A stretch of 64,000 nt of DNA from an uncultured Collinsella sp. Lineage in GTDB: Bacteria > Actinomycetota > Coriobacteriia > Coriobacteriales > Coriobacteriaceae. The notes under the pieces are model-generated. The model was not told the DNA's origin. It searched no databases and saw nothing but the letters and a program-made list of their open reading frames with translations. Below are positions 1 through 8,028 of the stretch, piece by piece (position 1 is the first letter of the stretch; each line of letters begins with the position of its first letter). Both the position numbers and the translations under genes were made by a program. The stretch lies in NCBI GenBank assembly GCA_958437935.1, contig CAUBPS010000004.1, forward strand, positions 78,984 to 142,983, in the 5' to 3' direction.

Positions 1-2
1 TC

Positions 3-1025
3 ACCAATGCCCGCGAGGTCAAGACCTGGATGCTCGAGAAGCTCAAGGCGCAGGGCGCCATCGACGGCTCCGATGAGCAGAACGCCGAGGCTGTGGCCAA
101 GCACTTCGTCGCCGTCTCCACCGCGCTCGACAAGGTCGAGGCCTTCGGTATCGACCCGGCCAACGCCTTCGGTTTCTGGAACTGGGTCGGCGGCCGTTAC
201 TCTGTTGACTCCGCCGTTGGTCTGTCGCTGATCGTCGTGCTCGGCCCCGAGCGCTTCCAGCAGTTCCTCGAGGGCTTCCACGCCATCGACGAGTACTTCT
301 GCAACACGCCGCTCGAGAACAACGCCGTCGCGCTGATGGGTCTGCTCAACGTCTGGTACGTCAACTTCTTCGGTTCCAAGAGCCATGCCGTTCTGCCGTA
401 CAGCCAGTACCTGCACCGTTTCCCGGCCTACCTACAGCAGCTCACCATGGAGTCCAACGGCAAGCACGTCCGCTGGGACGGCAGTGCTGTGACCTCCGAT
501 ACCGGTGAGATCTTCTGGGGCGAGCCCGGCACCAACGGCCAGCATGCCTTCTACCAGCTGCTGCACCAGGGCACCGTGGTGGTTCCGGCCGACTTCATCG
601 CTTTCGCCAACACCGCCAACCCCGCGACCGATAACGGCCAGGACGTCCACGAGCTGTTCCTGGGCAACTTCCTGGCTCAGACCAAGGCGCTCGCCTTTGG
701 CAAGACGGCCGACGAGGTGCGCGCCGAGGGCACGCCCGAGCAGATCGTCCCGGCCCGCTGCTTTGAGGGCAACCGTCCGACGACCTCCATTTTCGGTGAC
801 ACGCTGAGCCCGTTCGCGCTCGGCGAGCTCATCGCCCTGTACGAGCACATCGTGTTTGTCGAGGGTACGGTCTGGGGCATCGACTCCTACGACCAGTGGG
901 GTGTCGAGCTGGGCAAGCAGCTTGCCAAGCAGATCACCCCTGCTTTCCACGACGACGCTGCCAAGGCCGAGCAGGACGCTTCGACCCAGGCGCTCATCGA
1001 GTTCTACCGCGCTCACCGCAAGTAG
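3..1025 (+). CDS. pgi: Glucose-6-phosphate isomerase, 3' part (5' end outside window)
   Basis: Interconverts glucose-6-phosphate and fructose-6-phosphate in glycolysis and gluconeogenesis in the cytoplasm. The frame is open from the first bases of the window, so only the last 340 residues are seen; a full bacterial enzyme has about 450-550. Recognisable family segments include FGFWNWVGGRYS, a PLENNAVALMGLLNVWY block, PYSQYLHRFPAYLQQLTMESNGK, EPGTNGQHAFYQLLHQGT and the C-terminal GTVWGIDSYDQWGVELGK block with the conserved lysine. Identification is firm. A palindromic terminator follows 28 nt after the stop. Confidence 0.96.
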   Translation, partial: TNAREVKTWMLEKLKAQGAIDGSDEQNAEAVAKHFVAVSTALDKVEAFGIDPANAFGFWNWVGGRYSVDSAVGLSLIVVLGPERFQQFLEGFHAIDEYFCNTPLENNAVALMGLLNVWYVNFFGSKSHAVLPYSQYLHRFPAYLQQLTMESNGKHVRWDGSAVTSDTGEIFWGEPGTNGQHAFYQLLHQGTVVVPADFIAFANTANPATDNGQDVHELFLGNFLAQTKALAFGKTADEVRAEGTPEQIVPARCFEGNRPTTSIFGDTLSPFALGELIALYEHIVFVEGTVWGIDSYDQWGVELGKQLAKQITPAFHDDAAKAEQDASTQALIEFYRAHRK

Positions 1026-1053
1026 TCTTTGCCGCTGATTAAGCGTTAAGCAG

Positions 1054-1088
1054 AAAGGGGCCCGAATCCGTTGGGATGCGGGCCCTTT
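1054..1088 (+). terminator. Terminator-like hairpin after pgi
   Basis: An inverted repeat pairs AAAGGGGCCCG with CGGGCCCTTT across an 11-13 nt loop, 28 nt after the pgi stop. There is no strong T run on the plus strand, so it may be a weak or bidirectional terminator. Confidence 0.55.
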
Positions 1089-1097
1089 GCTGTCTGG

Positions 1098-1229
1098 ATG
1101 AATAAGGCAGCGGACGGCATTCATATCTATGAGGAGAATCGTGCGTTTATCGAGGTCGGCGCCAGTGCGCTGGGTGCCTCGGCGGGAATCGTAATCGTCG
1201 AGGGCGCACCGACGGATGAGAGTCGCTAG
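1098..1229 (+). CDS. Unrecognised 43-codon ORF, possible gene remnant
   Basis: The gap 1026-1378 holds little besides the pgi terminator and this short ORF, beginning MNKAADGIHIYEENRAFIEV and ending GAPTDESR. Nothing resembling a Shine-Dalgarno precedes the ATG. Codon use is coding-like (GAG, ATC and GTC rich, like neighbours), which suggests either a small protein or the surviving tail of a deleted gene. I do not recognise it and assign no function. Confidence 0.2.
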   Translation: MNKAADGIHIYEENRAFIEVGASALGASAGIVIVEGAPTDESR

Positions 1230-1378
1230 CAGACGTATTAGACCCGAGCGATTGAGCTCAACGACTGCACGCCGTTCATGTTCGGGACAATATAGCTTTT
1301 TACCCGTTGCAAACAGAGGCGTGGCGGGCATTCTGTATGATGACTCAGACAAGGTTGCTTAATGACAGGGAGGCACAT

Positions 1379-2221
1379 ATGGCAATCAAGGCCATCGCAA
1401 TGGATATCGACGGTACGCTCACCAACGACCAGAAGGTGATCAGTCCGCGCACGCGCGAGAAGCTGCTCGCGGCGCAGGAGTCGGGCATCAAGCTCATCTT
1501 GGCTTCGGGCCGTCCCGCATGGGGCCTTCATGCCCTGGCACAGGAGCTCGATCTTCAGAACCACGATGGCCTGCTGGTGGCTTTTAATGGTGCGCACGTG
1601 GTCGATGCCCAGACCGACGAGGTGCTGTTTGACCAGGCTATGCCGGTCGACGAGCTGCACCGCCTGCTCGATCACCTGCGCAACTTTGACGTGATCCCTA
1701 TGATCTCGCTCGGTCGCGATCTGCATGTCGTGGACTCGTATCGCTGCATGATTACGCTGCCCGACGGCTCGCAGAAGAACATCGTCAAGTATGAGCGCGA
1801 TGCGTGCGACCTTAAGATCCGTGAGGTCGAGAGCTTGCATGAGGTCGTGGACGCTTATCCCGTGGACAAGCTACTGACGGCGGGCGATCCAGCCTACCTG
1901 CAGGCGCATTACGAGGAGATGTATGCGCCCTTTAAGCAGACGCTTTCGGGCATGTTTACGGCCGACTGGTATTTTGAGTACACGGCGCCCGGTATCGACA
2001 AGGCCCGCGCGCTCGAGGGTGCCCTGCCCAAGCTCGGCATCGACGCCAGCGAGGTCGTATCGTTTGGCGACGGCCAGAACGATAAGTCCATGATCGAGTG
2101 GGCGGGCACGGGTGTTGCCATGGGTAACGCCGTCGATGAGGTCAAGGCCGTGGCTCAGATGGTGACCGCCAATAACAACGAAGACGGCATCGCGGTGGCA
2201 CTCGACAAGCTGCTGGGTTAG
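1379..2221 (+). CDS. Cof-type HAD-superfamily phosphatase
   Basis: A 280-residue haloacid-dehalogenase hydrolase of the Cof/YidA (IIB) type; such enzymes dephosphorylate sugar phosphates, nucleotides or flavin precursors in the cytoplasm. HAD motif I is MDIDGTLTND near the N-terminus, with the nucleophile Asp and acid/base Asp spaced DxD. Motif IV is GDGQNDKSMIEWAGTGVAMG near the C-terminus, and the cap domain lies between. The ATG at 1379 is chosen because AGGGAGG lies 5 nt upstream; a longer open frame back to 1307 lacks such a site. The substrate cannot be read from the sequence. A second, unrelated-class HAD gene follows after a terminator. Confidence 0.9.
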   Translation: MAIKAIAMDIDGTLTNDQKVISPRTREKLLAAQESGIKLILASGRPAWGLHALAQELDLQNHDGLLVAFNGAHVVDAQTDEVLFDQAMPVDELHRLLDHLRNFDVIPMISLGRDLHVVDSYRCMITLPDGSQKNIVKYERDACDLKIREVESLHEVVDAYPVDKLLTAGDPAYLQAHYEEMYAPFKQTLSGMFTADWYFEYTAPGIDKARALEGALPKLGIDASEVVSFGDGQNDKSMIEWAGTGVAMGNAVDEVKAVAQMVTANNNEDGIAVALDKLLG

Positions 2222-2244
2222 AATCGCCGATAGTGCATGGTTCG

Positions 2245-2269
2245 GGCGTCCGCTTGCGGGCGCCTTTTT
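2245..2269 (+). terminator. Intrinsic terminator between the two HAD genes
   Basis: GGCGTCCGC pairs with GCGGGCGCC (one G-T wobble) over a TT loop, followed by TTTTT. The T tract ends only a few bases before the Shine-Dalgarno of the next gene. Confidence 0.85.
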
Positions 2270-2284
2270 GTTAGGGAGGGTGCC

Positions 2285-2944
2285 GTGTCCGCATTTCCGT
2301 TCGACGCCGTTATCTTTGACATGGACGGCGTCATTGTCGATACCGAGTATTACTACCTGGGCGAGACTGCCGCGTTTGCCAAGGAGCTTGGGCTTAACCT
2401 AACCCAAGAGGAGCTGAACGGGCAGGTCGGTACCTCGCATCAGTTCTTTCTCCGCATGCTGGTCGATTGGTTTGAGCGTGCCGGTAAGGGGCATTTTACT
2501 GGCGAGGAAGCGTTGGCCCGTTGGGATGAGTGGGCGCATAAACGTCCGCGCGACTATCAGACTTTGATTAACCCAGGCGCCGTGGATACGATTCGAGAGC
2601 TGCCGCGCCGCGGCGTTCGCGTGGCGCTTGCTAGCTCGTCGCCCATGGATAGCATCGAGGAAGTACTCAATGCGTGCGGGCTGTCGGATGCCTTTGAGTA
2701 TGTGGTGAGCGGCGAGCAGTTTAAGGAGAGCAAGCCCGAGCCCGACATCTACCTGCATGCGCTTGACCTACTGGGGCTGCCCGCGAATCGCTGCTGCTGC
2801 GTTGAGGATTCGGTGCCTGGCATCACCGCTGGCAAGCGAGCCGGCCTGACAGTTATTGCCAAGCGCGAGGAGCGCTTTGGCTTTAGCCAAGATGCCGCGG
2901 ATAAGATTATCGATCAGCTGCCGGAGCTGCTCACGCTTTCTTAG
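2285..2944 (+). CDS. HAD-IA phosphatase / beta-phosphoglucomutase-like protein
   Basis: A 219-residue HAD subfamily IA hydrolase. Motif I is FDMDGVIVDTE at about residues 9-19, motif II is LASSSP, and motif III/IV is KPEPDIY followed by CCCVEDSVPGITAGKRAGL. A helical cap lies after motif I, as in beta-phosphoglucomutase and phosphoglycolate phosphatase relatives. The GTG at 2285 is preferred over an upstream ATG because AGGGAGGG sits 4 nt before it and the protein then begins just before motif I. Likely acts on a small phosphorylated metabolite; the exact substrate is not evident. It stands alone between two terminators. Confidence 0.88.
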   Translation: MSAFPFDAVIFDMDGVIVDTEYYYLGETAAFAKELGLNLTQEELNGQVGTSHQFFLRMLVDWFERAGKGHFTGEEALARWDEWAHKRPRDYQTLINPGAVDTIRELPRRGVRVALASSSPMDSIEEVLNACGLSDAFEYVVSGEQFKESKPEPDIYLHALDLLGLPANRCCCVEDSVPGITAGKRAGLTVIAKREERFGFSQDAADKIIDQLPELLTLS

Positions 2945-3028
2945 GAGCGCGGTAGTTGCGCGTTTTTCGGGTCTGATGAGTAAATAGCCAACATTTTGGT
3001 GCGACACCTAGCATACTTTAAGCTAATG

Positions 3029-3067
3029 CGGGCTTAAGGGCTTGTTGAATGCCCTTAAGCCCGTTTT
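3029..3067 (+). terminator. Strong intrinsic terminator
   Basis: A perfect 13-bp stem, CGGGCTTAAGGGC with its complement, around a 9-nt loop and followed by TTTT. It closes the HAD gene and isolates the GntR regulator that begins 28 nt later. Confidence 0.85.
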
Positions 3068-3094
3068 AGAATTAATTGTGCTGGGAGAGGGTAT

Positions 3095-3838
3095 ATGCCA
3101 CCGACTGAAGGGCCGACTGACGGTAAAGCAGCGATACCGCTGTACCAACAGGTCATTGATATCATTAAAAACGAAATCAACTCCGGCGCCTACAAGGCAG
3201 GCGCGCGGATACCCAACGAATTCGAATTGGCTGAGAGCTATAAAGTTGGCCGCGTTACCGTGCGACGCGCTATTGAGGAGCTCGTCCAGCAGGGCTATCT
3301 AACGAAGCGACAGGGGAAAGGCACGTTTGTCAATGCCCCCAAGCTCAAGCGCAAGATTCGCCAGAAGGATGACGTTCAGAGTTTTTCGGACGCATGCCGC
3401 GTTAACGGAATGGAACCGGGGGCGTGTGTCATTTCGAGAAAGATACTGCCGGCGGATTCCACCGAAGCACAGTTCTTTGGTGTTCCCGTTGGAACTGACT
3501 TGATTTGCGTTGAGCGCGTGCGCACTGCCGATGGCGTCCCTGTCATGCTCGAGAACAACATATATGTTTACGAGGACAACGCCTATCTATCAACGGCACC
3601 TCTATCTAACCAATCCATTTTTGAGTTCGTGCGCAACCGGACGGGCCGCACGCCCGCGTTTACCGACCCGTGCACGCTCGAGATCGCCTGTGCGTCTCCC
3701 GAGGTCGCTCGACTGTTGGCAGTTCCCGTTGGCGAACCCTTGTTTTATATGGAAGCCTTCTTTTTCGATGAGCAGCGGCGGCCGTTTATCATCGGTCGTC
3801 AGCGAATCGTTGGGTCTCGCTACGTTTTTGACATCTAG
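3095..3838 (+). CDS. GntR/HutC-family transcriptional regulator with UTRA domain
   Basis: A 247-residue regulator. The N-terminal winged helix covers roughly residues 14-80 (PLYQQVIDIIKNEI, then a recognition region VGRVTVRRAIEELVQQGYL and RQGKGTFV). The rest is a UTRA ligand domain of the HutC/FrlR subfamily, which usually senses a sugar phosphate or amino-acid derivative. It stands alone, flanked by terminators on both sides, immediately upstream of the frl-like operon. Repeats just downstream at 3978-4014 overlap that operon's promoter, so it probably represses the operon and is released by an intermediate. That target is inferred from position and from FrlR-type regulators of fructosamine operons. 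Confidence 0.93.
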   Translation: MPPTEGPTDGKAAIPLYQQVIDIIKNEINSGAYKAGARIPNEFELAESYKVGRVTVRRAIEELVQQGYLTKRQGKGTFVNAPKLKRKIRQKDDVQSFSDACRVNGMEPGACVISRKILPADSTEAQFFGVPVGTDLICVERVRTADGVPVMLENNIYVYEDNAYLSTAPLSNQSIFEFVRNRTGRTPAFTDPCTLEIACASPEVARLLAVPVGEPLFYMEAFFFDEQRRPFIIGRQRIVGSRYVFDI

Positions 3839-3850
3839 GACATTGCGAAT

Positions 3851-3886
3851 GGAAGCGCCCGGTGGATCATCTCACCGGGCGTTTCC
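3851..3886 (+). terminator. Terminator after the GntR gene
   Basis: GGAAGCGCCCGGTG pairs with CACCGGGCGTTTCC around an 8-nt loop, starting 12 nt after the stop codon. The T content after the stem is low. Confidence 0.7.
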
Positions 3887-3948
3887 ATACCGTTCACGGC
3901 GCAAACGCAACCGTTCAACCGCGTTGCGGCAATCAGTTTGAAATTATC

Positions 3949-4014
3949 TTGATGAAGGAAAAAGCTGCTGGTAATCTATAGAACGTCATAGAACGTTTGC
4001 ATTGTGTAAACGTT
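3949..4014 (+). promoter_or_regulatory. Promoter and probable GntR operator of the frl-like operon
   Basis: A -35 box TTGATG at 3949-3954 and a -10 box TAATCT at 3972-3977 are separated by 17 nt. Immediately downstream are two direct repeats of ATAGAACGT at 3978-3986 and 3988-3996, and an inverted repeat AACGTTT at 3992-3998 with AAACGTT at 4008-4014. The repeats cover the expected transcription start, a typical repressor position. Confidence 0.6.
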
Positions 4015-4056
4015 GAAGCGAGATGCGATGCAGTCTCGAGTTCTTTGGAGGTATCT

Positions 4057-5520
4057 ATGTCAGATACGAAGGCGAAGAAGACAAACAGACGTTTTAAGTT
4101 CAAATTACCGCATGTCTATACGATCATGTTCTTGCTGATCGTTGTCTTTGCGGTCCTGACTTGGATCGTTCCCTCTGGTCAGTATCAGCGCAAGACGATT
4201 TCGACAGCGGCGGGCGAGCGTGAAGTCGCCGTTGCTGGAACCTATGAACAGGTCGATAAGAACTACACCGATTCCGAGACCGGTGAGACCATCAATCTGG
4301 GCCAGGATATCTTCGCGGTCCTGCAAGCGCCCACCAAGGGTATCCAAGAGGCTGCCGACGTCGTTGCGTTCGTCTTATTGATTGGCGGATCGTTCGCAAT
4401 CATCACCAAGACCAACGCTTTGAATGCCGGCATGAGCCGTGTGATTAAAAAGCTCAAGAACAAGGACATCCTCATCATTCCCATCACGATGACGTTGCTG
4501 TCCATTTGCGGCACTACGTTTGGTATGTCTGAGGAAGCCCTGCCGTTCTATGCCATCTTCATTCCCATCATGATGGGTATCGGTTATGACTCGATGACGG
4601 CATTCATCATCTGCTTCCTTGGCCCTAACCTGGGATATTGTGCCTCGACCATCGACCCGTTTAATGTTTTGATCGCCCAAGGCATCATTGGCATCGAGGG
4701 CAATCCGCAACTGTGGCTGCGCGCCGTTTCTTGGGTCATCTTCACTGCCGTCGGTATCGCATGGGCCATGCGCTACGCCATGCGCGTCAAGAAAAACCCC
4801 GAGTCGTCCATTACGTATGAGGACGATAAGCTCAAGCGTATCGAGTTTTCCGTGACCGATGCCTCCATTGAGGAAGAGTTCACTATCCGTCAGAAGCTCG
4901 TGCTTATCGATTTTTGCTTCGGTATGGGCATTATCGTCTGGGGTCTTGTTACCCAGGGCTGGTACATGAATGAGATTTCCGCCGTGTTCCTTGGCATGGG
5001 CTTGCTTGCCGGTATCCTGGGCGGTCTTGACCAGCAGACGATCGCTGAGGAGTTCGTTAAGGGTCTCGCCGACTTTGCGTACGCTGCCATCGTTATCGGT
5101 ATCGCTCGCGGTATTCTGGTCATCGCCGAGGGCGGCATGATCATCGACACCATCCTCCAGGCGCTCGCTACTGCGCTCGCCGGTGCACCCGCCGCAGTCT
5201 ACACCACGTTTATGTATATCGTCCTTGGCCTGCTCTCTTTGCTGGTTCCCTCGAGTTCTGGCCTGGCGGCGCTCACCATGCCTGTTATGGGCCCCCTGAC
5301 CGAGCTTATGGGCCTCAATCCCGAGGCAGCCGTTACCGCGCTCCAGTTTGCTAATCAGACCATCAACACCATCAGTCCCGTGGCGGGCATGACGGTCGCT
5401 GGCCTTGCCGTGGCTAAGATTTCGTTTGGCCAATGGTGGAAGACCATTTGGAAGTTCTTCATTTTCATGGTCGTCTTTGGCCTGATCGTAACGGCAATCT
5501 CTGGCATGCTTCCGATGTAG
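4057..5520 (+). CDS. YfcC-family membrane carrier (C4-dicarboxylate/arginine-ornithine antiporter superfamily)
   Basis: A 487-residue integral membrane protein with about 12 hydrophobic segments, a short basic cytoplasmic N-terminus and an early FLLIVVFAVLTWIVPSGQY segment typical of YfcC/AbgT-like carriers. Family-like blocks include ALPFYAIFIPIMMGIGYDSM, a middle GIARGILVIAEGGMIIDTI and a C-terminal LVPSSSGLAALTMPVMGPL. The ATG at 4057 follows TTGGAGG. It is the first gene of the frl-like operon and ends with its stop overlapping the next gene's ribosome site, so it is the presumed importer of the substrate. Classic fructoselysine operons use an APC permease instead. Confidence 0.88.
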   Translation: MSDTKAKKTNRRFKFKLPHVYTIMFLLIVVFAVLTWIVPSGQYQRKTISTAAGEREVAVAGTYEQVDKNYTDSETGETINLGQDIFAVLQAPTKGIQEAADVVAFVLLIGGSFAIITKTNALNAGMSRVIKKLKNKDILIIPITMTLLSICGTTFGMSEEALPFYAIFIPIMMGIGYDSMTAFIICFLGPNLGYCASTIDPFNVLIAQGIIGIEGNPQLWLRAVSWVIFTAVGIAWAMRYAMRVKKNPESSITYEDDKLKRIEFSVTDASIEEEFTIRQKLVLIDFCFGMGIIVWGLVTQGWYMNEISAVFLGMGLLAGILGGLDQQTIAEEFVKGLADFAYAAIVIGIARGILVIAEGGMIIDTILQALATALAGAPAAVYTTFMYIVLGLLSLLVPSSSGLAALTMPVMGPLTELMGLNPEAAVTALQFANQTINTISPVAGMTVAGLAVAKISFGQWWKTIWKFFIFMVVFGLIVTAISGMLPM

Positions 5521-5529
5521 GTGGTTGTG

Positions 5530-7113
5530 ATGTCTGATCGTTTGACGGTCCTGACGTCTAAGAGCGTCTTTACTGGTACGGGGGACCTGCCGTTTGAAGG
5601 TTTCGTAGCGGTCCGTGGCAATCGAATTGAGGCTGTTGGCACCAAGTGTGAGGTAGCTTCGTATTTGACCCAAGCGGACGAGGTAGTTGACCTGGGCGAC
5701 CGCACCGTCATGCCTGGCCTGATCGATGTGCATACCTTCTATACGGGCTGGGCGCTGCGGACGTTGGGGTCCGATCTATCCGGCGTCGCCGATGCCAAAG
5801 AGGCCGTGTCGCTCTTGCGTGCATGGAAAGATGATCATCCGGATTGTGCGGCGGCTTTTGGCCACAACATGCCCGAAACGTTGGCATCGGATGCCGAGAA
5901 CGCAAATACGGCAGCTGTGTTTGACGATTGTTTTGGCGATATCCCTGTCGTCTGCTTTACACCGGGTGCGGAGACCTGCGTTCTCAATGCTGCCGCCAGT
6001 GCGCGATACGGCTTTACACCCCAGGCGTGCTATGCCGAGAAGATCTGGCGCATGATGAGCGATTTCCTCGCGCTACCCGAGGTGCGCGCCGGGTATTCGG
6101 ACTACATGAGCATGCTTAACGAGCGCGGCGTTACCGCCATCAAGGAGATGGCGTTTGATGACTACTACGGCTTTGCCGACGAAATGGCTCGCCGTGAGGA
6201 ATCTGGTGAGCTGACGGTTCGTGTCTCTATGATGTCGCAGCCGGTGGGTGCCGGTGCAAATCTGGCATATGCCCGCGAGGCGCGAGAGCGCTTCCGGGGA
6301 CCGTTCGTTCGTTTTTCTGGCTTCAACCGTATGACCGATCGCGGCGTATGGGCGGGGCTTGCCGAGATGATAGACCCCTATGAGGACACGGCCGATGCGG
6401 GAGCTGCCGGCAAGACGGTTGTCGAAGAGCCCGAGTGGGATCTGATTGAGAACGAGCTGCGTGCAATTGATGCTGACGGCTTCCGATATTCCTTGCATTG
6501 CCAGGGCGATGGCGCCGTTCGCCGCACCGTGGCGCTCTATGCCTCGCTGCCTCGAGACGAGCATGGACGGATGCTTCGCCGCCATGCGATTACCGATCTC
6601 GAGAACTCTGACCCGACCGATCTTGTCGAGTTTGGCAAGTTAGGTGGAATTTGCGAGGTCTATCCGCAGATTTTGACGCTGGACAGGCGCGAGGACTGCC
6701 TGTCGATGATGCGTCGACAAATTGGCGAGACGCGACTTTTGCATAGCTGGAATCGCCGCAGCATGGAAGATTCCGGATGCACAGTGTGCTGTGGCACGGA
6801 TTTACCGCTGTTGATTCCGAGCTTGGGCGAGTCAATCTACAGCGCGTGCGGCGGGTTCTTCGCCGACGGACTTCCCGTGAATGAGGCCAACGTGCTGACG
6901 CTTGTCGAGCTTTTGCGCGCTTGGACTGCCGGGGGCGCGTACGACCTGATGCGCGAAGACGAGCTGGGTACGCTTGAGGTTGGCAAGCTTGCCGATATCT
7001 GCGTACTCGATCGGGATGTGTTCGACCTCGATTATCGCGACGCACGCGATCTTGCGGTTGATATGACGATGTCGGACGGACAAATCGTGTTCGATCGAAA
7101 TAAGGAGGCATAA
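5530..7113 (+). CDS. YtcJ-type metal-dependent amidohydrolase with an altered HxH motif
   Basis: A 527-residue member of the amidohydrolase_3 (YtcJ/N-acyl hydrolase) family: an N-terminal beta-sandwich strand, a PGLIDVHTFYTG segment where metal-binding HxH is expected, GFGHNMPE, a KEMAFDDYY block, LHCQGDGAVRR, RRHAITDLE and a C-terminal CCGTDLPLL with LEVGKLADICVLD. The second histidine of HxH is replaced by Phe (HTF), so a different metal arrangement or reduced activity is possible. The ATG at 5530 is preferred over a GTG at 5521 because TAGGTGG lies just upstream and overlaps the carrier's stop. Likely hydrolyses an amide or cyclic bond in the imported compound; substrate unknown. Confidence 0.85.
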   Translation: MSDRLTVLTSKSVFTGTGDLPFEGFVAVRGNRIEAVGTKCEVASYLTQADEVVDLGDRTVMPGLIDVHTFYTGWALRTLGSDLSGVADAKEAVSLLRAWKDDHPDCAAAFGHNMPETLASDAENANTAAVFDDCFGDIPVVCFTPGAETCVLNAAASARYGFTPQACYAEKIWRMMSDFLALPEVRAGYSDYMSMLNERGVTAIKEMAFDDYYGFADEMARREESGELTVRVSMMSQPVGAGANLAYAREARERFRGPFVRFSGFNRMTDRGVWAGLAEMIDPYEDTADAGAAGKTVVEEPEWDLIENELRAIDADGFRYSLHCQGDGAVRRTVALYASLPRDEHGRMLRRHAITDLENSDPTDLVEFGKLGGICEVYPQILTLDRREDCLSMMRRQIGETRLLHSWNRRSMEDSGCTVCCGTDLPLLIPSLGESIYSACGGFFADGLPVNEANVLTLVELLRAWTAGGAYDLMREDELGTLEVGKLADICVLDRDVFDLDYRDARDLAVDMTMSDGQIVFDRNKEA

Positions 7114-7114
7114 G

Positions 7115-7966
7115 ATGCCTGAATCCAAACCGACGCTGCGCCGCGAACAGATTGCAGGCATGAATATCCACTACATCATGTGGTCGCTCGATTACTTCCT
7201 TGATGTGCAGCAGCGCTTGGGCTTTGAGTCCATTGAGCTGTGGTGCGCGGAGCCGCATGTGACGCTCGACCATACGGGCTACTTTGAGGCTGAGGTCCTG
7301 GCGAAAAAAGCTGCAGACCGTGGGCTTAGGTATCGTACTCTGTGCCCCGAGAATGTTGTCTATCCTTGGCAGTACTGCGCGCGCAAACCGTTGCATGAAC
7401 AGCGCAGCCTGGCGTACTTTAAGCACGGCATTGAGCTTGCCGAGGTACTTGGGTGCGACCGTATGTCCGTCAACTCGGGCTGGGGCGACTGGGACGAGGA
7501 CCGCGAGGAAGCCTGGAAGCGCAGCCGCGAGCACTTGTCCATTCTGGCGGAGTATGCCGGCGAGCACGGTCTGGTGCTTACGATGGAAAGCCTGCGTCCC
7601 GAGGAGAGCAACCTTGTGACGACGGTTTCCGATGCGAAGCGCATGATTGACGAGGTCGCGAGCCCGTATTTACAGCCCATGGTTGATACAACCGCGATGG
7701 GCGTTGCTGGCGAGACGCTCGAGGACTGGTTTGCCACCTTTGGTGATGGGGCAATTCACGAGATGCACTTTATCGACGGTGACCCGTATGGCCATCTGGT
7801 GTGGGGCGATGGCAAGCACGATATGGACGCCTTCGTTGCCACACTCAACGCCCATGGTTTCGACGGCATGCTGGGCCAGGAAATTACGGACGGCCGTTAC
7901 TACGATGACCCGGCGGCGGCTGATGCCAAGAACATGGCCGCATTCGAGAAATATCTGATTGACTAA
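7115..7966 (+). CDS. FrlC-like sugar epimerase/isomerase (AP-endonuclease-2 TIM barrel)
   Basis: A 283-residue TIM-barrel protein of the xylose-isomerase-like family, resembling fructoselysine 3-epimerase FrlC: GFESIELWCAEPH near the N-terminus, YRTLCPENVVYPWQY, VNSGWGDW, LTMESLRPEESNLVTT with the metal-binding Glu, MVDTTAM, HEMHFIDGD, and GMLGQEIT at the C-terminus with the last metal-ligand Glu. It starts one base after the amidohydrolase stop behind AAGGAGG, so the two are translationally coupled. In frl systems this enzyme converts a C3 epimer (psicose form) into the substrate of the main pathway; that role is inferred by homology. Confidence 0.87.
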   Translation: MPESKPTLRREQIAGMNIHYIMWSLDYFLDVQQRLGFESIELWCAEPHVTLDHTGYFEAEVLAKKAADRGLRYRTLCPENVVYPWQYCARKPLHEQRSLAYFKHGIELAEVLGCDRMSVNSGWGDWDEDREEAWKRSREHLSILAEYAGEHGLVLTMESLRPEESNLVTTVSDAKRMIDEVASPYLQPMVDTTAMGVAGETLEDWFATFGDGAIHEMHFIDGDPYGHLVWGDGKHDMDAFVATLNAHGFDGMLGQEITDGRYYDDPAAADAKNMAAFEKYLID

Positions 7967-8028
7967 AACAACTATCGGCCACGCAGCCAATCTCATTGAT
8001 TGCGGCCCAAACAAGAAAGGAACTGGAT

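Noticed and set aside
4375..5733. A 452-codon minus-strand ORF opposite the carrier gene
   Set aside because: It overlaps a clear YfcC gene, is rich in His/Arg/Asp from reverse reading of GC-rich codons and has no domain. The same holds for long antisense ORFs opposite nadE, the aminotransferase, ecfA, glf and ackA.
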